Source of the DNA: Baylisascaris procyonis
Taxonomy: Eukaryota; Nematoda; Chromadorea; Rhabditida; Ascarididae
DNA: 64,000 nucleotides
Reading direction: 5' to 3'
NCBI GenBank assembly: GCA_037389465.1
Contig: JAZARR010000172.1
Location: 4,503,501-4,567,500 of the forward strand
Below, piece by piece: positions 42,130 to 55,400 of this stretch. The translations under genes and the position numbers were made by a program. The first letter of the stretch is position 1. Every line of letters starts with the position of its first letter. Under the pieces are notes generated by a model. It saw nothing but the letters and a program-made list of their open reading frames with translations. It had not been told where the DNA came from and did no database searches.

Positions 42130-43419
42130 ACACTGAGAGGCAAAGATGAATAGCAGCCTCGTATGTCGAAGTTCATCTCAGTGATGTTGTTTTAAGATCG
42201 CTTCAGTTATCTGGTCTCCGATCCCCTCCCATTTTAAATTATTTTTTAAATTATAACTATTAGCGTTGAATAATTTGAGAATTAGCTTTGAATACTTGTT
42301 TGAATTATGAATTTTTGAGAAATGTTGAAAACGGAAAGAAATCTTTCAATAGTTCCTAAAAAATTCGAAAAATGTTTGCATAAAAATTAGCATAAATATT
42401 AGCATATTAGCATCAAATGCTGAATATTTTGAGATAAGAAGAGGAAGAGGAAATATGTGCTAGCGGATGTTATTCATAAAACTAGTTTCTGCTCCAATGA
42501 GTGAAAAGAATTTGCGCTGTTTCACAATTACGATGACGTAAATGCAGTTCTATAAGAAACTCTATTGTTACAACACGATTGTATCGTAAATTACATCGAA
42601 TTGTTGAAGTGGCATACAGCTGACAACTTTAAATTCCTTCCGCCCGTTAAATTCATGGAAAAAATTTTTCGATTTATTTCCTTGAACAATTTCATAAAAA
42701 TTCATGAAAATGCTAAATTTTTGCTTGATTTTTTACGCTTTAAAATGTCGATAAAATCAACTTTTTCAACATTTTTCAATTTTTGAATTTCTTATTCCCG
42801 TAGATTTAACACTCGCAATTTTCATCAATATCTTTCGATGAATTTTTTTTCAACATTTTTTCCTCAAAAGAAAACAGCGTGGGAAACTACTGTCACAAGT
42901 TTTCCTGGATGAATGAAAAATATGACACCGAAAAACAAGTTTTTTGAAACTTTCTATTTCGTTCATCGCCAAGAATGATGCATCCATTGGATTAGTCGAC
43001 CACTTTGAAGAGCGCAAAATTTAGTCGACTTTACCAATGTCAGCTGCTATCCGTTTCAAAAATATTTAGCAAATGCTATCAACAAGTTTTTTTTTGCTGT
43101 TGATTTACGAGTTAACCCGTGAAGTTGGCGGAGAAATTTCACTTCATTACGTGACAATAACAATCGTTTAACCGCTTTGCTAATCCATGTTTTGCATTGC
43201 TTTCCTCTTTTTCTTTTTTCTTCTGCTATTGCTATTGGTAAGTATACGATCATAATCACTCTGTTATGTGCTTTTAATCTTCAGTATCTTTTAGCTCGTT
43301 CTTTTTTTTTTAAATTGTTGCTTTCTTAGAAGGCACTCTCAGCGGCAACTCATATGCCTCCATCATAATTTGTGTTATATATGTGTATGTGTTGTGTACG
43401 TGTTACATACGCGTCTATC

Positions 43420-43421
<2 letters not shown>

Positions 43422-43506
<85 letters not shown>
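43422..43506. repeat. (TA)n microsatellite
   Basis: About 85 bp of TA repeats, preceded by a TG/TA-rich stretch (43370-43421). A - strand frame at 43259-43056 (including RGKQCKTWISKAVKRLLLSR) is just downstream in that orientation; it has no confirmed splice partner. Confidence 0.95.
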
Positions 43507-43509
<3 letters not shown>

Positions 43510-44421
43510 CATGCTATTTAAAATTACGCTGTGGTCTCTCTCTGTTTAGGTTTGCATAGACAAACTCACCCAACAATTCTTACCATTATCAGTTTTGCGC
43601 ATATCCACAAAAGATTTGAGCAGTATTTATTTAGCCGTAGTAAAAAATTCCTTCTTCTGCGCACTGTATAATCTGTGCATACTCGTTCACCTTAGATAGT
43701 TTTATAGTTCATTTAATAGCAATATTTTAAGTGAAATTAACTTGAGATATTGAATCGTTTCCCTGAGGCAATTTAGATTTACGCTAAACTCTCTCCAGAT
43801 TATCAACCTAATCGCCTATTTCAATTTTATTGCTTATCATTCGTTGATAGTTGATATTCGTGCATATATTACACATTTGTCGTAAGAAGATTTGTCATCG
43901 GAGATGCCTCAATAACAGTCTAAAATTCGTATGTTAAAGTTTAATCGCTTTATGTGCTATTTTGCTAAGGTTTATTGATGACGTTATAGTTGTTAAAAAT
44001 TATGCAAATTTTCAGTGGGATTCATAGTGTTCGTAAATTACCTTTGAGAGTTTACATTGAAAAGTTCAATTGTACGTTCACTAGAATACGGTGATACGGC
44101 GATGCGGTAATAAGCTAAACATTTAAAATGTGCGATACTTGTGTCACATTTCATAGAGATCTTTCTAAAGAAATCAATTTTCGTTCAGATCAGCACTTCT
44201 GCTTTACTTTGCCAATTTTTCTACGTTGTTTTCAAGTGTTTTTATGAACTATTTATTGTTTTTATTGAGGTCTCTATTTTTCTGCTTTAATTTTTTAAAT
44301 TCCTTTCACTTAAATATCATCTCGGATCAAGAAGCTTGCAGAATGAGTGAAGTGGATGATGAAGGGTGGCTATGCCAAACGAATGCAATCCAACATTAGA
44401 ATAACCTCTCATTTATTCGTT

Positions 44422-47358
44422 CTAAAGTTCAAAGAGGCAACGAACACTAACAACATGAAAACTGTTCAATTCCCGCAAAATTTCAAATTTATAAAATGTG
44501 CACATTTGTCCTGCGGAGGATGTGTTTATTTGCAGACAGCTGCGAAACACATTGCCATCGGCAATAGCTATGAATATCTTCGTACACTTCACCTCGTCGA
44601 ACACCATCCACACAGTTATAGCGGCAACTTTCTTTGCACTCAAATATTCGTTGCTTTTCTTCTTCATTTGTACGCCGTGTTCAGAAAGCAATACGCCTAT
44701 AGGTGAATGTCTGTATATCCATGAACCTATTGATGTCCGGATCGAGAGGAAAGCAAGTAGATGCTACTACTCTTCTTAATATGAGCTGTAAATATCTATC
44801 TTTTCAACTCCCCAGTGGCACAAAAATGTTTCGAGAAATTTAATCTTTATGATCTACATGTGACTGCTGATTACTTTTACTGATTTTTTCAGTAATTTTG
44901 TTATTGAGTCCCTAAATGTTCCCATATATTTTTGTTCAAATGGATACTGCTTGTTGCTGTAGTTCCGCTTCTGGGAGATGTTTCGGCCAATGTTTATAAC
45001 AAATCCTATTTCAATAAAATAACTACTGAATATTTGCAAAGCACATTATAACAAATATTAGATTTGCCACGCATAAATTGAGTAAGAAATGCTACCATTA
45101 AGAGGCCCTTATGAATTTGCATATGCAGCACATACTATAGCAATAATTTTCGCCCATATATATCAATTTTGCATATGTGTATTGATTTGCATAATTGATG
45201 ATTGGCAAACGTTTATGGCTCTGTTGACTCTAACATTCTTTTATTGAGCTGATATTCAAGAAATCAGTGTAAGCACTTTTACAGTAAGTTCGTCCCAATA
45301 TTTTTGAATAATAAGATATTTTGGAGTGGCTATTGAAAGCGGTGTAGGTGGTGTCAAACTAGGCTTACTATAAGGACCCTTCCATATTTCTTGTTCTTTA
45401 TGGCCTGTTTTCTTCTCCCAGTATGAATGCGGAAACAGTCATATTTGCTAGAACTGTACAGCTCTTTTCGAGTACATTATTACTTGAAATAAAATACTCG
45501 AAATATGACAATACGGTATATCAATTCCAATTCCGGCTTTCCTGAAAGCCATATTGAAATCTCTTGAAATCTCTCAGTAGGTTTGTATTGGATCCGAAAA
45601 TTTTACACAAAAACCCATAAAACTGCTATGAGCTAAAAAAAAACTTCCATACGATGCTGTTATATGTCTGCAAAATCGCATATCATACCAAAAACAATGG
45701 CACCTATTTGCATTGGTCTGAATTTAAATCTGTCCTGCTTTATTACTAAATTCCCATCTAGATTTAATTTCTTTGAGATTCTTTTTTTATAAATAATGTT
45801 CTATGTAAATATTCTATCGTTTAACATTGATTTGCCTGATTTTTTAAATCATCTTTTAACATTCGACTTTTCTTTATTACTTTCCACTGTGTTGCTTAAT
45901 CATAACCTTTCAAAAAATCGATTATTTTTCTCTAAGTTTTTTTTTTGAAATTTAAAAAAAAGGGCCAAGATCAGTCTCAATGACTAATCATTCTGTCAGT
46001 TCTAATTATAACTACAACATTTTCACTGTGACATGTCATTCGCAAACGTTGTTTAAGTGGAGTTGTCGTTTTTTTTTCGATTGCTTTTGATCGAACTATA
46101 CGAACAATGCAAATACAAGAGGAATATGCTAGAGATATTCACACAATCGTTTATCTAAGAGTTATCTCTCAAATATTCCCTCCATCTATTATTTCGCTTT
46201 CTCACATAGAGTGATCTCCCGTTGCCGAAGAACGCAAATGGTTTGCCGAGGAGCACAAATGGTCGATATTACCGACATTCATTTCGTGCCTTCTCTCTTC
46301 TGTTCATCTCGAACTATACGAAAGATCGCTCTGAAGGAAAATTCAAATGTATATGAAACTTAACGATTCGGGAATAAACGGAATTAAAAAATGGTTTAAA
46401 AAAGTTCAATCTTACAGCCGCTATGACTGAATGAAAGAAATATATAAAGCAACAAATTGGGAAATTTAGTAAAATTCCTTTTTTTTATTCTTATAAAAAC
46501 GAGTATTGAATATATCGATCATTATGATCGTTCGTTCGTCGCTAATCTTGAAAAACTTTTTCCGGCATTTTTTTAAACATTTAAATTCACTCATCTTCCA
46601 GGTGTAACGATATTGCATCGTCGAACAATTCAACACAATGGTGGTAAGTAAATTTTATAATATCATTAGTTATATTTCATACTGAAGAAGTTTTGACATC
46701 TGTTTATTGTTTAAGGCCAAGCAATCTCTATAGAGGTCAGAATTTTGAGCTTGACTTTTAATAACTTTAGGATAGGCATTTAGCGCCACCTATCGTAAAT
46801 CTTAGATCACATTTCCTCGTGCTGAGTGGTTCAATTGAATAAGGCACTATCACAACGAATAGATCGATCCATTAGTTCGATTTTTCTTAGGGGAAGAATT
46901 CACATAAAAAGTGATTGATTAGGTAGGATTATATTTTATTTATATTTTAACGAGTAATATTATTAGTAGATAAGCTGAAAATCTGTTTGTTGCCTATATT
47001 TCATGATATTGAATGATAGGTGATACCCAGATAAATTAGCATTCGTTATATTTTGCTTATAGTAGCCTTGAAGTTTATTTAATTTTGTGCAAATTATTAT
47101 TTGATCATTGAGAGTTTCATCAGTACTGCAAATCGAGACGATCATCTTACACATTTAAAGCGAAAGATAATTTAAGTGGATAGATATGAATTTATACAAA
47201 TATACCGTACATAAATGCGCACAAATTATAAATTTAACACAAACACCTCGCGCTAAAATCTCATGATTCATCGGTACGACCTTTTCATCAGTAAACAGCT
47301 GTCTGAAAAAAAAAAATCTGAGAAGAAGAGAATCGAAAGCTGAGATGAAAATTTTCAT
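44422..47358 (-). CDS. Candidate two-exon gene, partly nested antisense in intron 1 of the 46.6 kb gene
   Basis: Exon 47358-47247 opens with ATG (MKIFISAFDSLLLRFFFF), continues QLFTDEKVVPMNHEILAR and ends at a gtgttt donor. It joins in phase to 44696-44422 after cctatag, which reads VLLSEHGVQMKKKSNEYLSA and KKVAAITVWMVFDEVKCT and ends RCLFEL-stop. The total is 128 aa with a hydrophobic, possibly secretory N-terminus. The 44.4-44.7 kb block is also open in two + frames, so this model rests on phase, splice sites and composition only. Function unknown. Confidence 0.3.
44710..46600. other. Intergenic DNA
   Basis: No supported gene. A short imperfect duplication (gccgaagaacgcaaatgg / gccgaggagcacaaatgg) lies at about 46222-46262, upstream of the + gene at 46638. 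Confidence 0.5.
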
Positions 47359-50300
47359 CGATTATTTTGAACCTTTTAGTGAGTCTTCAATAAATTAGAG
47401 CAAACGATTCGATGCACTCGTAGATATCCTCACATTTTTTCGTTCAGCTATAGACAACAGCAATTCCTCTATCCATTGACGTGCGTACATTTTTCTGGCA
47501 ATAAATAATGACTGCGCAACCCGCAGACATCACTAATTGCTTCATTCGATGATTAATATAGCTTTTACAGTAGAATATTAACAAAACCCCTATCTAAATT
47601 ACAATAAATATTTTGAAATTTATTCATCTACAGTTAAATATGTATAGTAAATTACATGGGTAGAGTAAATATTTTATTATTTAATAATTATGCAAATTAA
47701 TATTATTTGCTAAATGTTTGTCTTGTAAATATTTATTGTTGGACATAAAATATGTTATTTTCAGAAAGGAACAATAATGCTTTGTAATTAATTAAGTGTA
47801 GCCGGAAGGTTGGAAATTAACATATTCAGTGTTAGCGTCTATGAGCTTATTACTTCTACAGTGAAATGATTTAGGATTCTTTTAGTGGCGAAGAATGTTT
47901 TTTTTTTCAGAAAGTTCGATTCGAAAAGGCAGAATATGAAGCGTTAAAAAAATTTGAAAAACTTCACCATCAAGATATTTGGGCATGGATTATCAATAAG
48001 GTAATAATTGCTGTATTATCTTCCTACATCAAAATCATTATGGTATCATTACAGTAAATTATTTGAGAATTTCAATATTTTTAAAGGCTTAATGGTACCT
48101 TTAGATGTGTCACTGTATTAGATAATAACTATTTATCTGGATAAAAATGTGAGCAGTTTATTAGGTTGAAATTATTAATTCGGTGGCATATTATGAAGTA
48201 TTCCTTTGCTTAGGCATTTCTTTCACTCTCTATTTACTTCAATAATTTCGTAGTACTCTCAAAATTCGTGGCAATAACAATTCATATTTTTTATTGTTTC
48301 ACTAGATATCGTTGCAATCCCTTGTGAGTCGACCTTAGATATGAAGAACGATTTGCTTATCAATATACAAAATGTGAAAAGACAATAAACCACGACCTCC
48401 ATCCTTTGCCTCCTTTATTAATTGAAAAAAAAATAGAAAAAAAAACCTTTCAACTATGTGATCCTCTCAAATCTTTAGGAAGAACGAAGGTGTTAATTTC
48501 AGATTAAATAAAATGCAATAATTATTTTCAATACAGGCTACTGAAGGTGCTGATACGAGTAAACCGTTGAGAATATTAAATATTTCCGATGAAGCAAATA
48601 TTTTTGCGCTCTTACTTGCCGAGCAAATGCCAACAAGCAAAGTGACATGCGCAATGCGTTGTGAGATGCCATCATCGGTCGACATACCAACCAATGTTAC
48701 TGTTGTGAATTTCAAAACTGATGAGGATCTTAATTCGGTAAGACTTACCTTTAACCTCCTCTTCCCCCCTTCCCTTCCACCTTCTTCTTGCTTCCCTGCC
48801 CACTTTCCTTCTCCTTCCTCACCGCCCAAAGAGCGTTGCATTGAAGGAGAAACTATATATGAGTGATCGCTTACGAACAAGTATGTAGTGGCAAATATAA
48901 AATATACATTTATAATCAACTAGCTAAATGGCAATTTTATTGTTAATTTCATGGGAAAAATTTCGTTGAATATTGAATAATCTAATAACTGCCGATATTT
49001 TCAAAAATTTTCCAACTTGATATTCGGTTTGAGCTTATTCTGCTATTCATCGATCGCCTTCAAATTCTTGAAAAGTTGTTGCTGATCGATAGAGTTGAGA
49101 TTTGCTTTTGGATCATTTCCTGTAATTGTATTTTTTCAAGTATTATGCAAATTTTTTTGAATTTTATAGTTTGGACCTGTCGATGTCATTCTCATTACTG
49201 AACTCACAAATGATGTTGGTGATGTTAGTGAGTTGCTTAATCGAATGCGGAAACTATTTGATGGAACAGGAAAATTAATCATTCTTGCACGCCCTAAGAA
49301 TCCACCACTTCCATTACCGGACGTTTGTTTAACGCTTTGGAGGAAACTTGCACTTACACGCGAAGAAATAAGTGATGCCGCTAAAAAGGTTATATATTTA
49401 AATTTTTCAATTTTATTTAAATTGCTCAATTTTATTTTAAAAATTTTCAATTTTTTTTCAAATCTTTCAATTTTTTCCCCTATATTCATTGTCTTTATTG
49501 CTACAATAACGTCAAAAAAAAAACGGTAAAGAATACTCGTTTTGTTTTGTTGTTTCTGGATTCGTATTTACTGATGATATTTTCGCATGTAACTTTTTAT
49601 GTGGTTTCAGGTGTAACTTTTTATGCTGAAATGCAGCATTTGCTAATGAGTAAGTAAGTTATGATAAACTGATATGCGTTATCAGTGTATCACCTGAGAA
49701 ATTGAAAAAAAAGTGATATTAAAATACATTAGAAAATAACATTGAACACATTTCTATCAAAAATCATACAAAATACTCGCATGTTTTATTTCTTTTTTTT
49801 TTAAAATTTCTTTTTTTTGGCGAACAATATTTTTTTATTACAGGCGGAATTTTCATTCGCCGGCTTTACAGTGAGTGTACCGATTACAGTGCCGAAATTC
49901 GATTGGGAGGCAATTCTTTTCTCTGGTACAATTCCAGTGGTAAAAAATACACCAAAATGTACCGATAAAGTGATTACTGATTTCTGTAAGGCACGACCAG
50001 CGAATATTTGCTTTGAAGAGAAATTAAGTATGTATTTGTTGAAAACACCCAATACTAGTGCCTAAAATGTGCAATGATTAGTTTATGCGACGAATTGCTA
50101 CAACGATTATGTGTCTTTTCCCTAGCCCACGGGTAAAGCGAGTGATAATGATTATCATTGATGCGTTAAAAAAGGTTTATCATTTCTTTCCAGGCTAAAA
50201 ATTTTTTCACTTAATTGCATTTTTACGAAATGATTTATTCAGAAATCGGTAATAAAAGAGCGAGTGATATATTCTACTCTTTCTTTATTCTACATTTTTC

Positions 50301-50603
50301 GGGATATCATCATTGATAATTTTTGTAATGAACAACTAGGAAGTAATTTTAGGATACGTTTAATTTTAGAGTACCTTTATGGGCATTGGAGGGCGTCATC
50401 AGTGTATAATATCATGAAATTGAATCAACATAACTATGGGGAATATCTCCTAGTTCCATGACTTTTCTGAATTAGAATCACTTAAAAAAAGAGTTTATTT
50501 CGATTTGATTCCAGTTGATTCGCCTTGTTTCAACGTCTTTTGCTGTTTCGGTGGAGCATTTTTCTTACCTATGGATGCTGACTATATCAAAAGTTATATC
50601 TAG
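46638..50603 (+). CDS. Degenerate SAM-methyltransferase-like protein
   Basis: Six exons join in phase: 46638-46643 (only Met-Val), 47911-48000, 48537-48737, 49170-49388, 49844-50027 and 50515-50603, for 262 aa. The middle resembles a Rossmann-type class I methyltransferase core: a strand PLRILNIS, a strand NVTVVNF, then GPVDVILITELTNDVGDVSE, a helix NRMRKLF and the strand GKLIILARPK before a Pro-rich turn. The glycine-rich SAM-binding loop (GxGxG) is not seen, so catalytic activity is doubtful. The C-terminal exon is Cys-containing (DSPCFNVFCCFGGAFFLPM). The general plan recalls the N-terminal domain of anamorsin-type proteins, but the signature Fe-S cysteine motifs are absent. An acceptor at 46601 lies 36 bases before the ATG. 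Exon 5 would also read to a stop at 50065 if unspliced; the gtatgt donor at 50028 and the in-phase exon 6 favour splicing. The gene is secure; the function is tentative. Confidence 0.8.
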
Positions 50604-51476
50604 ACATCCGATTATATCTAATCTAGCAATTATTAAAATTTTTCAACGATTTTTTTAAAATGAAGTGATCGAAGTTTTAACAAAAAATTTTGACGTCTTT
50701 GCTATCGCATTTGAAAGCTTTGTTTTTCTTTTATAGCTTGCGCTATGTATGCAACTACTTGCTTTATTGTTTGGCTTATTTTATGGGTGCTTTCTATACG
50801 GAGTTATGAGACTTTTGTATTTCCTTATACCGCCGCATAGCGCAAATGACGACTGAATAAATAACTTTTTCTGCTTAAAGTGTAATTTTTATTTCTTGAT
50901 AATGGGTGGAGTGAAGGGGAAGAGGGAAGAAGAGAGCGGGGAAGGAAGGGAAGAAGAATGAGATAGGAATGATCTATGAATGCAGTTTTTCAAGATGATC
51001 TTCAACAAACGATAATATTACACAGTCAATGTGGTGCAAATTCAGATTCCATTTTTACAAAAAAAAATTCCATTTTTCACTAAAAGTGGAAAAATTTTTC
51101 AGTGTGTCAATGTGTTATGAATCGATTCTCAATGATCAATATTTTACATTTTTCCACTCACTGTTGTAAAAAATTTTGCGGCATTTATTTCTAAAGCAAA
51201 AGAATATCCACACAATTTTTCGCTCAGTTTTTTTTTTTTTTTTTTGGATTATTCAATGGATAAATAGAGAGGAAACAAAAAGAACTACGCAACTTATTGC
51301 GTTCATTGTGGCTTAAAGAGTCTTGAACGTTTTGAAGCATTTCACATATGAGAAGCAAAGTACCACAGGCAAGTTCAGATGACATCACACTAAAACCAAG
51401 ATAGCATCCATCCCACTCCATCCCTTTCTACCCTCAAAATCCGTGACAAAAATCGGACCGTTCGACCGAGACTTTA
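50604..51476. other. 3' flank and intergenic DNA
   Basis: Includes a G/A-rich stretch (50908-50970) and a - strand 65-codon frame starting at 51421 (MEWDGCYLGFSVMSSELACG) and ending in poly-Lys. I cannot support it as a gene beyond its ATG and composition. Confidence 0.3.
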
Positions 51477-51722
51477 ATGTTTCGTCGCGAAGAAACAATT
51501 TTTCGCAGATGCATAAAGTTTTTCGATTTAGAAAAAGAGCTCATTTGGAAAGGAGATATTCGACTATTCGAAGGTATAAGATTCGCAATGCTTGAAGAGA
51601 AATGATTACTGAGGAATGTAAGTTCATTGAAGTGGGATATTCTTGTTGAAATTTTGTCTCACTAGAGCAGAAACCTTTATTACTTCCACCATTTGAAAAA
51701 AAAAAAGATTTTTTAAATGTTA
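51477..51722 (+). CDS. Candidate small gene (first exons)
   Basis: ATG 51477 opens MFRREETIFRRCIKFFDLEK and KELIWKGDIRLFE, reaching a gtataa donor at 51574. It joins in phase to a block after tctcactag (about 51666), reading QKPLLLPPFEKKKDFLNV and stopping nearby. Without splicing the first frame stops at 51605 (42 aa). Further + blocks to about 52120 can be joined in phase (MAKEFVTSQYQRNLSEYQ, then KNLLKANRIREPKILST), but only through weak aaag acceptors. The - strand is also open at 51955-51713. No family recognised. Confidence 0.25.
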
Positions 51723-52447
51723 TGTAATAGAAGAAAAGGATAAAGAGAGGGAGGTAATAAGAAGAGGATCACTGAGAGGGCAGAGAGTTTGAAGGATATA
51801 GAGGGAAATGGAGAAATCGACATAGCGTGGTGAATGCGTAAAGCATGGCCAAAGAATTCGTGACAAGCCAATACCAAAGAAATCTTAGTGAATATCAAAG
51901 CAAAGTCGAAATTCATTGTAAGAGGTAAGCAAAAAAGAAAAGAAAATAGAGCCAAAAGAGAAAATCAGTTGAATAATACTGATAAAGACCGTATAAGAAC
52001 CTCTTGAAGGCTAACCGTATAAGGGAACCTAAAATTTTATCAACCGAACCTGGGGAAGAAAGGAGAGGAACTGAAAAAAAAAGTTCAAAAATAGACTGAT
52101 TTCTTCATAGATTTTATTCATATTTTAAATACAACTCCATCAATCAAAATTTATGAATCATTAACAAAAAATCGAAATTATTAGCAAATTCAACGAAAAG
52201 AATATTTTCTTTTCATTGTTTTTGTTGTATGTTTTTTGGACGGTCTACGATTATATCCCTCTAACTGTTTCACAGTTATCATATTCTAGAAAGAAATATT
52301 GAAATGAAAATATATAATAAAAAAAACTGAAAAATTTAAATACATTCGTCCATATTGAGCAATAATACAATAAATTCGTCCAATATTAAACGAGGACGAA
52401 CATTCAAGGAAGATATTTGATAAAATTTTTTTTTATTTCAATAGAGA

Positions 52448-55400
52448 TTATAGGATGATATATGGTGATTTCGAAGATGTATCGTCGCTAAAAATCCAAT
52501 TCGCCTCATTAAGAAGTAATTCCCGACATGAATGAAATGGTGTTTTACATCCCTGTTCCTTCCATCTGAAAAAAAAAAATCAATAATTTAAATGCTGATA
52601 TATTGATAATGAAAAACAAATTTAGGTGTGTATTTTTGTGAGTTTTCCTTCAGACATGATGTTGTCGAATGAATTTTTCTCAAACAGTTTCATAAAATTG
52701 CTCTCAAATCGCAAAATATTGCATTTGAATTGCAAAAATATTGCTGTTATATTTAATGAGTGAATGAACTATTCACTGAACGTTTTAGAAAAGAATTTGC
52801 ACTAGGAAATTGCAAGAAACATTGAAACAATAGCATAAAAGCGAACGGAAGAACTCAAAAGATAAGAATAAAGTTGAAGATAAAAATAGACGATGTGAGA
52901 ATTGCCAGCTTTGCTAGTCTTTTTGAATTATTGCCACCCTTGTTAGTCTTTTTGAGTTGCTGCCAGCTTTGCTAGTTATCCTGCACATGTTGGAGCAAAA
53001 ACTTCCTATCATCGTTTGTGATGACGTCGGGCGAGGCGGAAGTGCGTGCGAGAATGCTTAAAATTATAACAGGCGGCTGAAGAAGAAGTTCTTCCTTGTA
53101 TCTAAGTTACTTCTTATGGCTTATATGTTGAAAGCGTAAAACATTGCTCTCAAATTGTGGAACAATGTTCTGAAATCGGAAAATATTGCTCTCAAATTGC
53201 GGAATAATATCCTGAAATTGCAAAATATTTCTCGCAAATTGCAGAATAATGTCCTGAAATTGCAAAATATTTCTTTCAAATTCAAAATGCATTTCTAGAG
53301 ATTATTCTCTAGAGTTATGATTCAAGTGATTAAAAGTTGAAATTGTAAACGTTACCTAGAAAGACATCTTGTAACAAGTCGTGAAACATTCGTCGCACTA
53401 GGCAGATTCTCATCATCTAATAGTGAAATAGTGCTCATTATGTTGAAATAATTCCGCCGAATTAAGCTGACTTTTTCGGCATCAAAAAGTCGAACCGAAA
53501 TAAAATCACCACGTACATCTGGTGAAGACCATGTATTTCTAGCATGATATAAACGTGCCTCTGAATCGACAACCTAAAATTAATTTTAAAAAAATCGACT
53601 CCTATTCGCAATTTGAAGATCCATACAATCAACCCGTCTAACTAATGATCGTTTAGGTTGAATGGAAATTTCCAAAAATTTTAATGAAAAATAAATAAAA
53701 TCGTAGAAAAGATAGAAAATTCTCTCACATATAGTATTATACTTGAAAATATTTATCCCTCTTAAGTATCTTTTTCAGCATGCGTTTCAATGTGGGCAAC
53801 ATATTTCCCTTTAAAATGGGAACTTAGAACCAACAGCGATACCATAGGTGTTTGTATATGCGATAGACCTCATCACATACTTAATATGCTGAGTCAAATT
53901 TTATTAAATTCGGAGGCATATAAAATTGTCAGTAATATATAAAACTGCCAGTACTACAAGGTGAATTTTTCTAAAGAAATTGAATGTAATAAATTTCAAA
54001 AAGTTTAGATTGATATATAATAGAGGCAAAAAATATGAAATAAATAAACAACTACTTACTGTAACTTGTACAAATGGATTGAGATGCTTGAGGACGGAAT
54101 GCGTTAGCATAATCTCAGTTCTATCAGGTAGAAAGATCGTCTTTGTTGGACCATTACCGAGCTCGAATTCCGTATCGAGTAACCATTCAAAGTTGACGTC
54201 ATGCCAGTCAGTTGCTTGTTGAGTACGATTTTGTTGATGAAATCGTAATCGTGAATGAACAAAAATAAAACTACCACCGAGTGGTTCTTTTTGAAGTGAA
54301 TTTGTTAAAAATGGAATTAAATCAGTCCCGCTGAAAAAAAAAAATTCTTCGTTGATTCCTTAATTAGAAACAAAATAATTGGAAAAAAGTGATTTGAAAA
54401 AATTGTGAAAGTTATTAAGAAAAAAGTGAAATTACAGCGACGATTTTCAATGAAAATTCGAAAGTTAAGTCTAGTTTTGCTTAGATGAACGACATTATTA
54501 AAATTCGTAATTCATCATTAAATGAATTTATGTAAAAATGCTTTTGAGATATAGAACTATGCTAATTAAATTTTTAGATCAAAATATTGCATACTTATAA
54601 AAGCTGAAATTATCGATTAGATGATCTACAGGTAAAGTATGCACCAACCGTTGTTGAAATTTACCTATTTGAAGCCTGAAAACAACCATAATGATTTGAC
54701 TCATTTACGTCAAGTGCCGTCATAATCGACCTTTTTATGAATGTTGAAAAGGCTGAAGAATAAGAAAAAACTTTGATCTTAAGGAGGCTCCCATTCAGCT
54801 GCATATTCTCCTCCATTTTTTAGCAAAGATTAAATTTTTTTTTTTCATTTTGATCTGGAAAATAAAATTGTTTGACCCATATGGGAAATTTTTTCTTTTC
54901 CACTTTTTTTTGCATCAGCTATCAACTCTCAAAGTGGTGAGCATTGATGGTGTTGAGATAATAAACATTAACAAAGAAAAGACAAGAAAATAGTCAAATA
55001 GCCAATTACTGTCGAATGATTTAGGGCTCATCAACGTTTACAATTTCACCTTAAAATGCTCTATATACTTCTTTAAAATTTCATCTTTGAATCCTCTGTA
55101 TTATGCTACCACAGGAATATTTTATTGTATAATTGTTGAAATGCTTCTTTCCGAAACAAAATTTCAAATGCAATACAGAAAATAAAATTCAAGAAAATTT
55201 ATTTTAAGGTATTTCTTATTGCAGTAGATTTTATCATAAATATGGTAAATATTAACTTTGGAAGAATAAATTCATCAATATCCACTAATGCAACGAAGCG
55301 TCCATTTGATCGTAGAAGACAATCGTTATGTGCAAGTGAATGACCAATTCGATAAATTGACCTATTGGGATCAGTCGTTGATTTTGGTACAAGTCTCCAT

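Noticed and set aside
48467..48919. 150-codon - strand frame
   Set aside because: It is the antisense shadow of exon 3 of the methyltransferase-like gene plus a C-rich intron start.
49844..50065. Unspliced read-through ending of the methyltransferase-like gene at 50065
   Set aside because: A consensus gtatgt donor at 50028 and an in-phase exon after ttccag at 50514 give a more natural C-terminus; kept only as an alternative.
53107..53292. 61-codon - strand repeat protein
   Set aside because: Produced by a 42-bp minisatellite inside a GT92 intron; no start signal or splice link.
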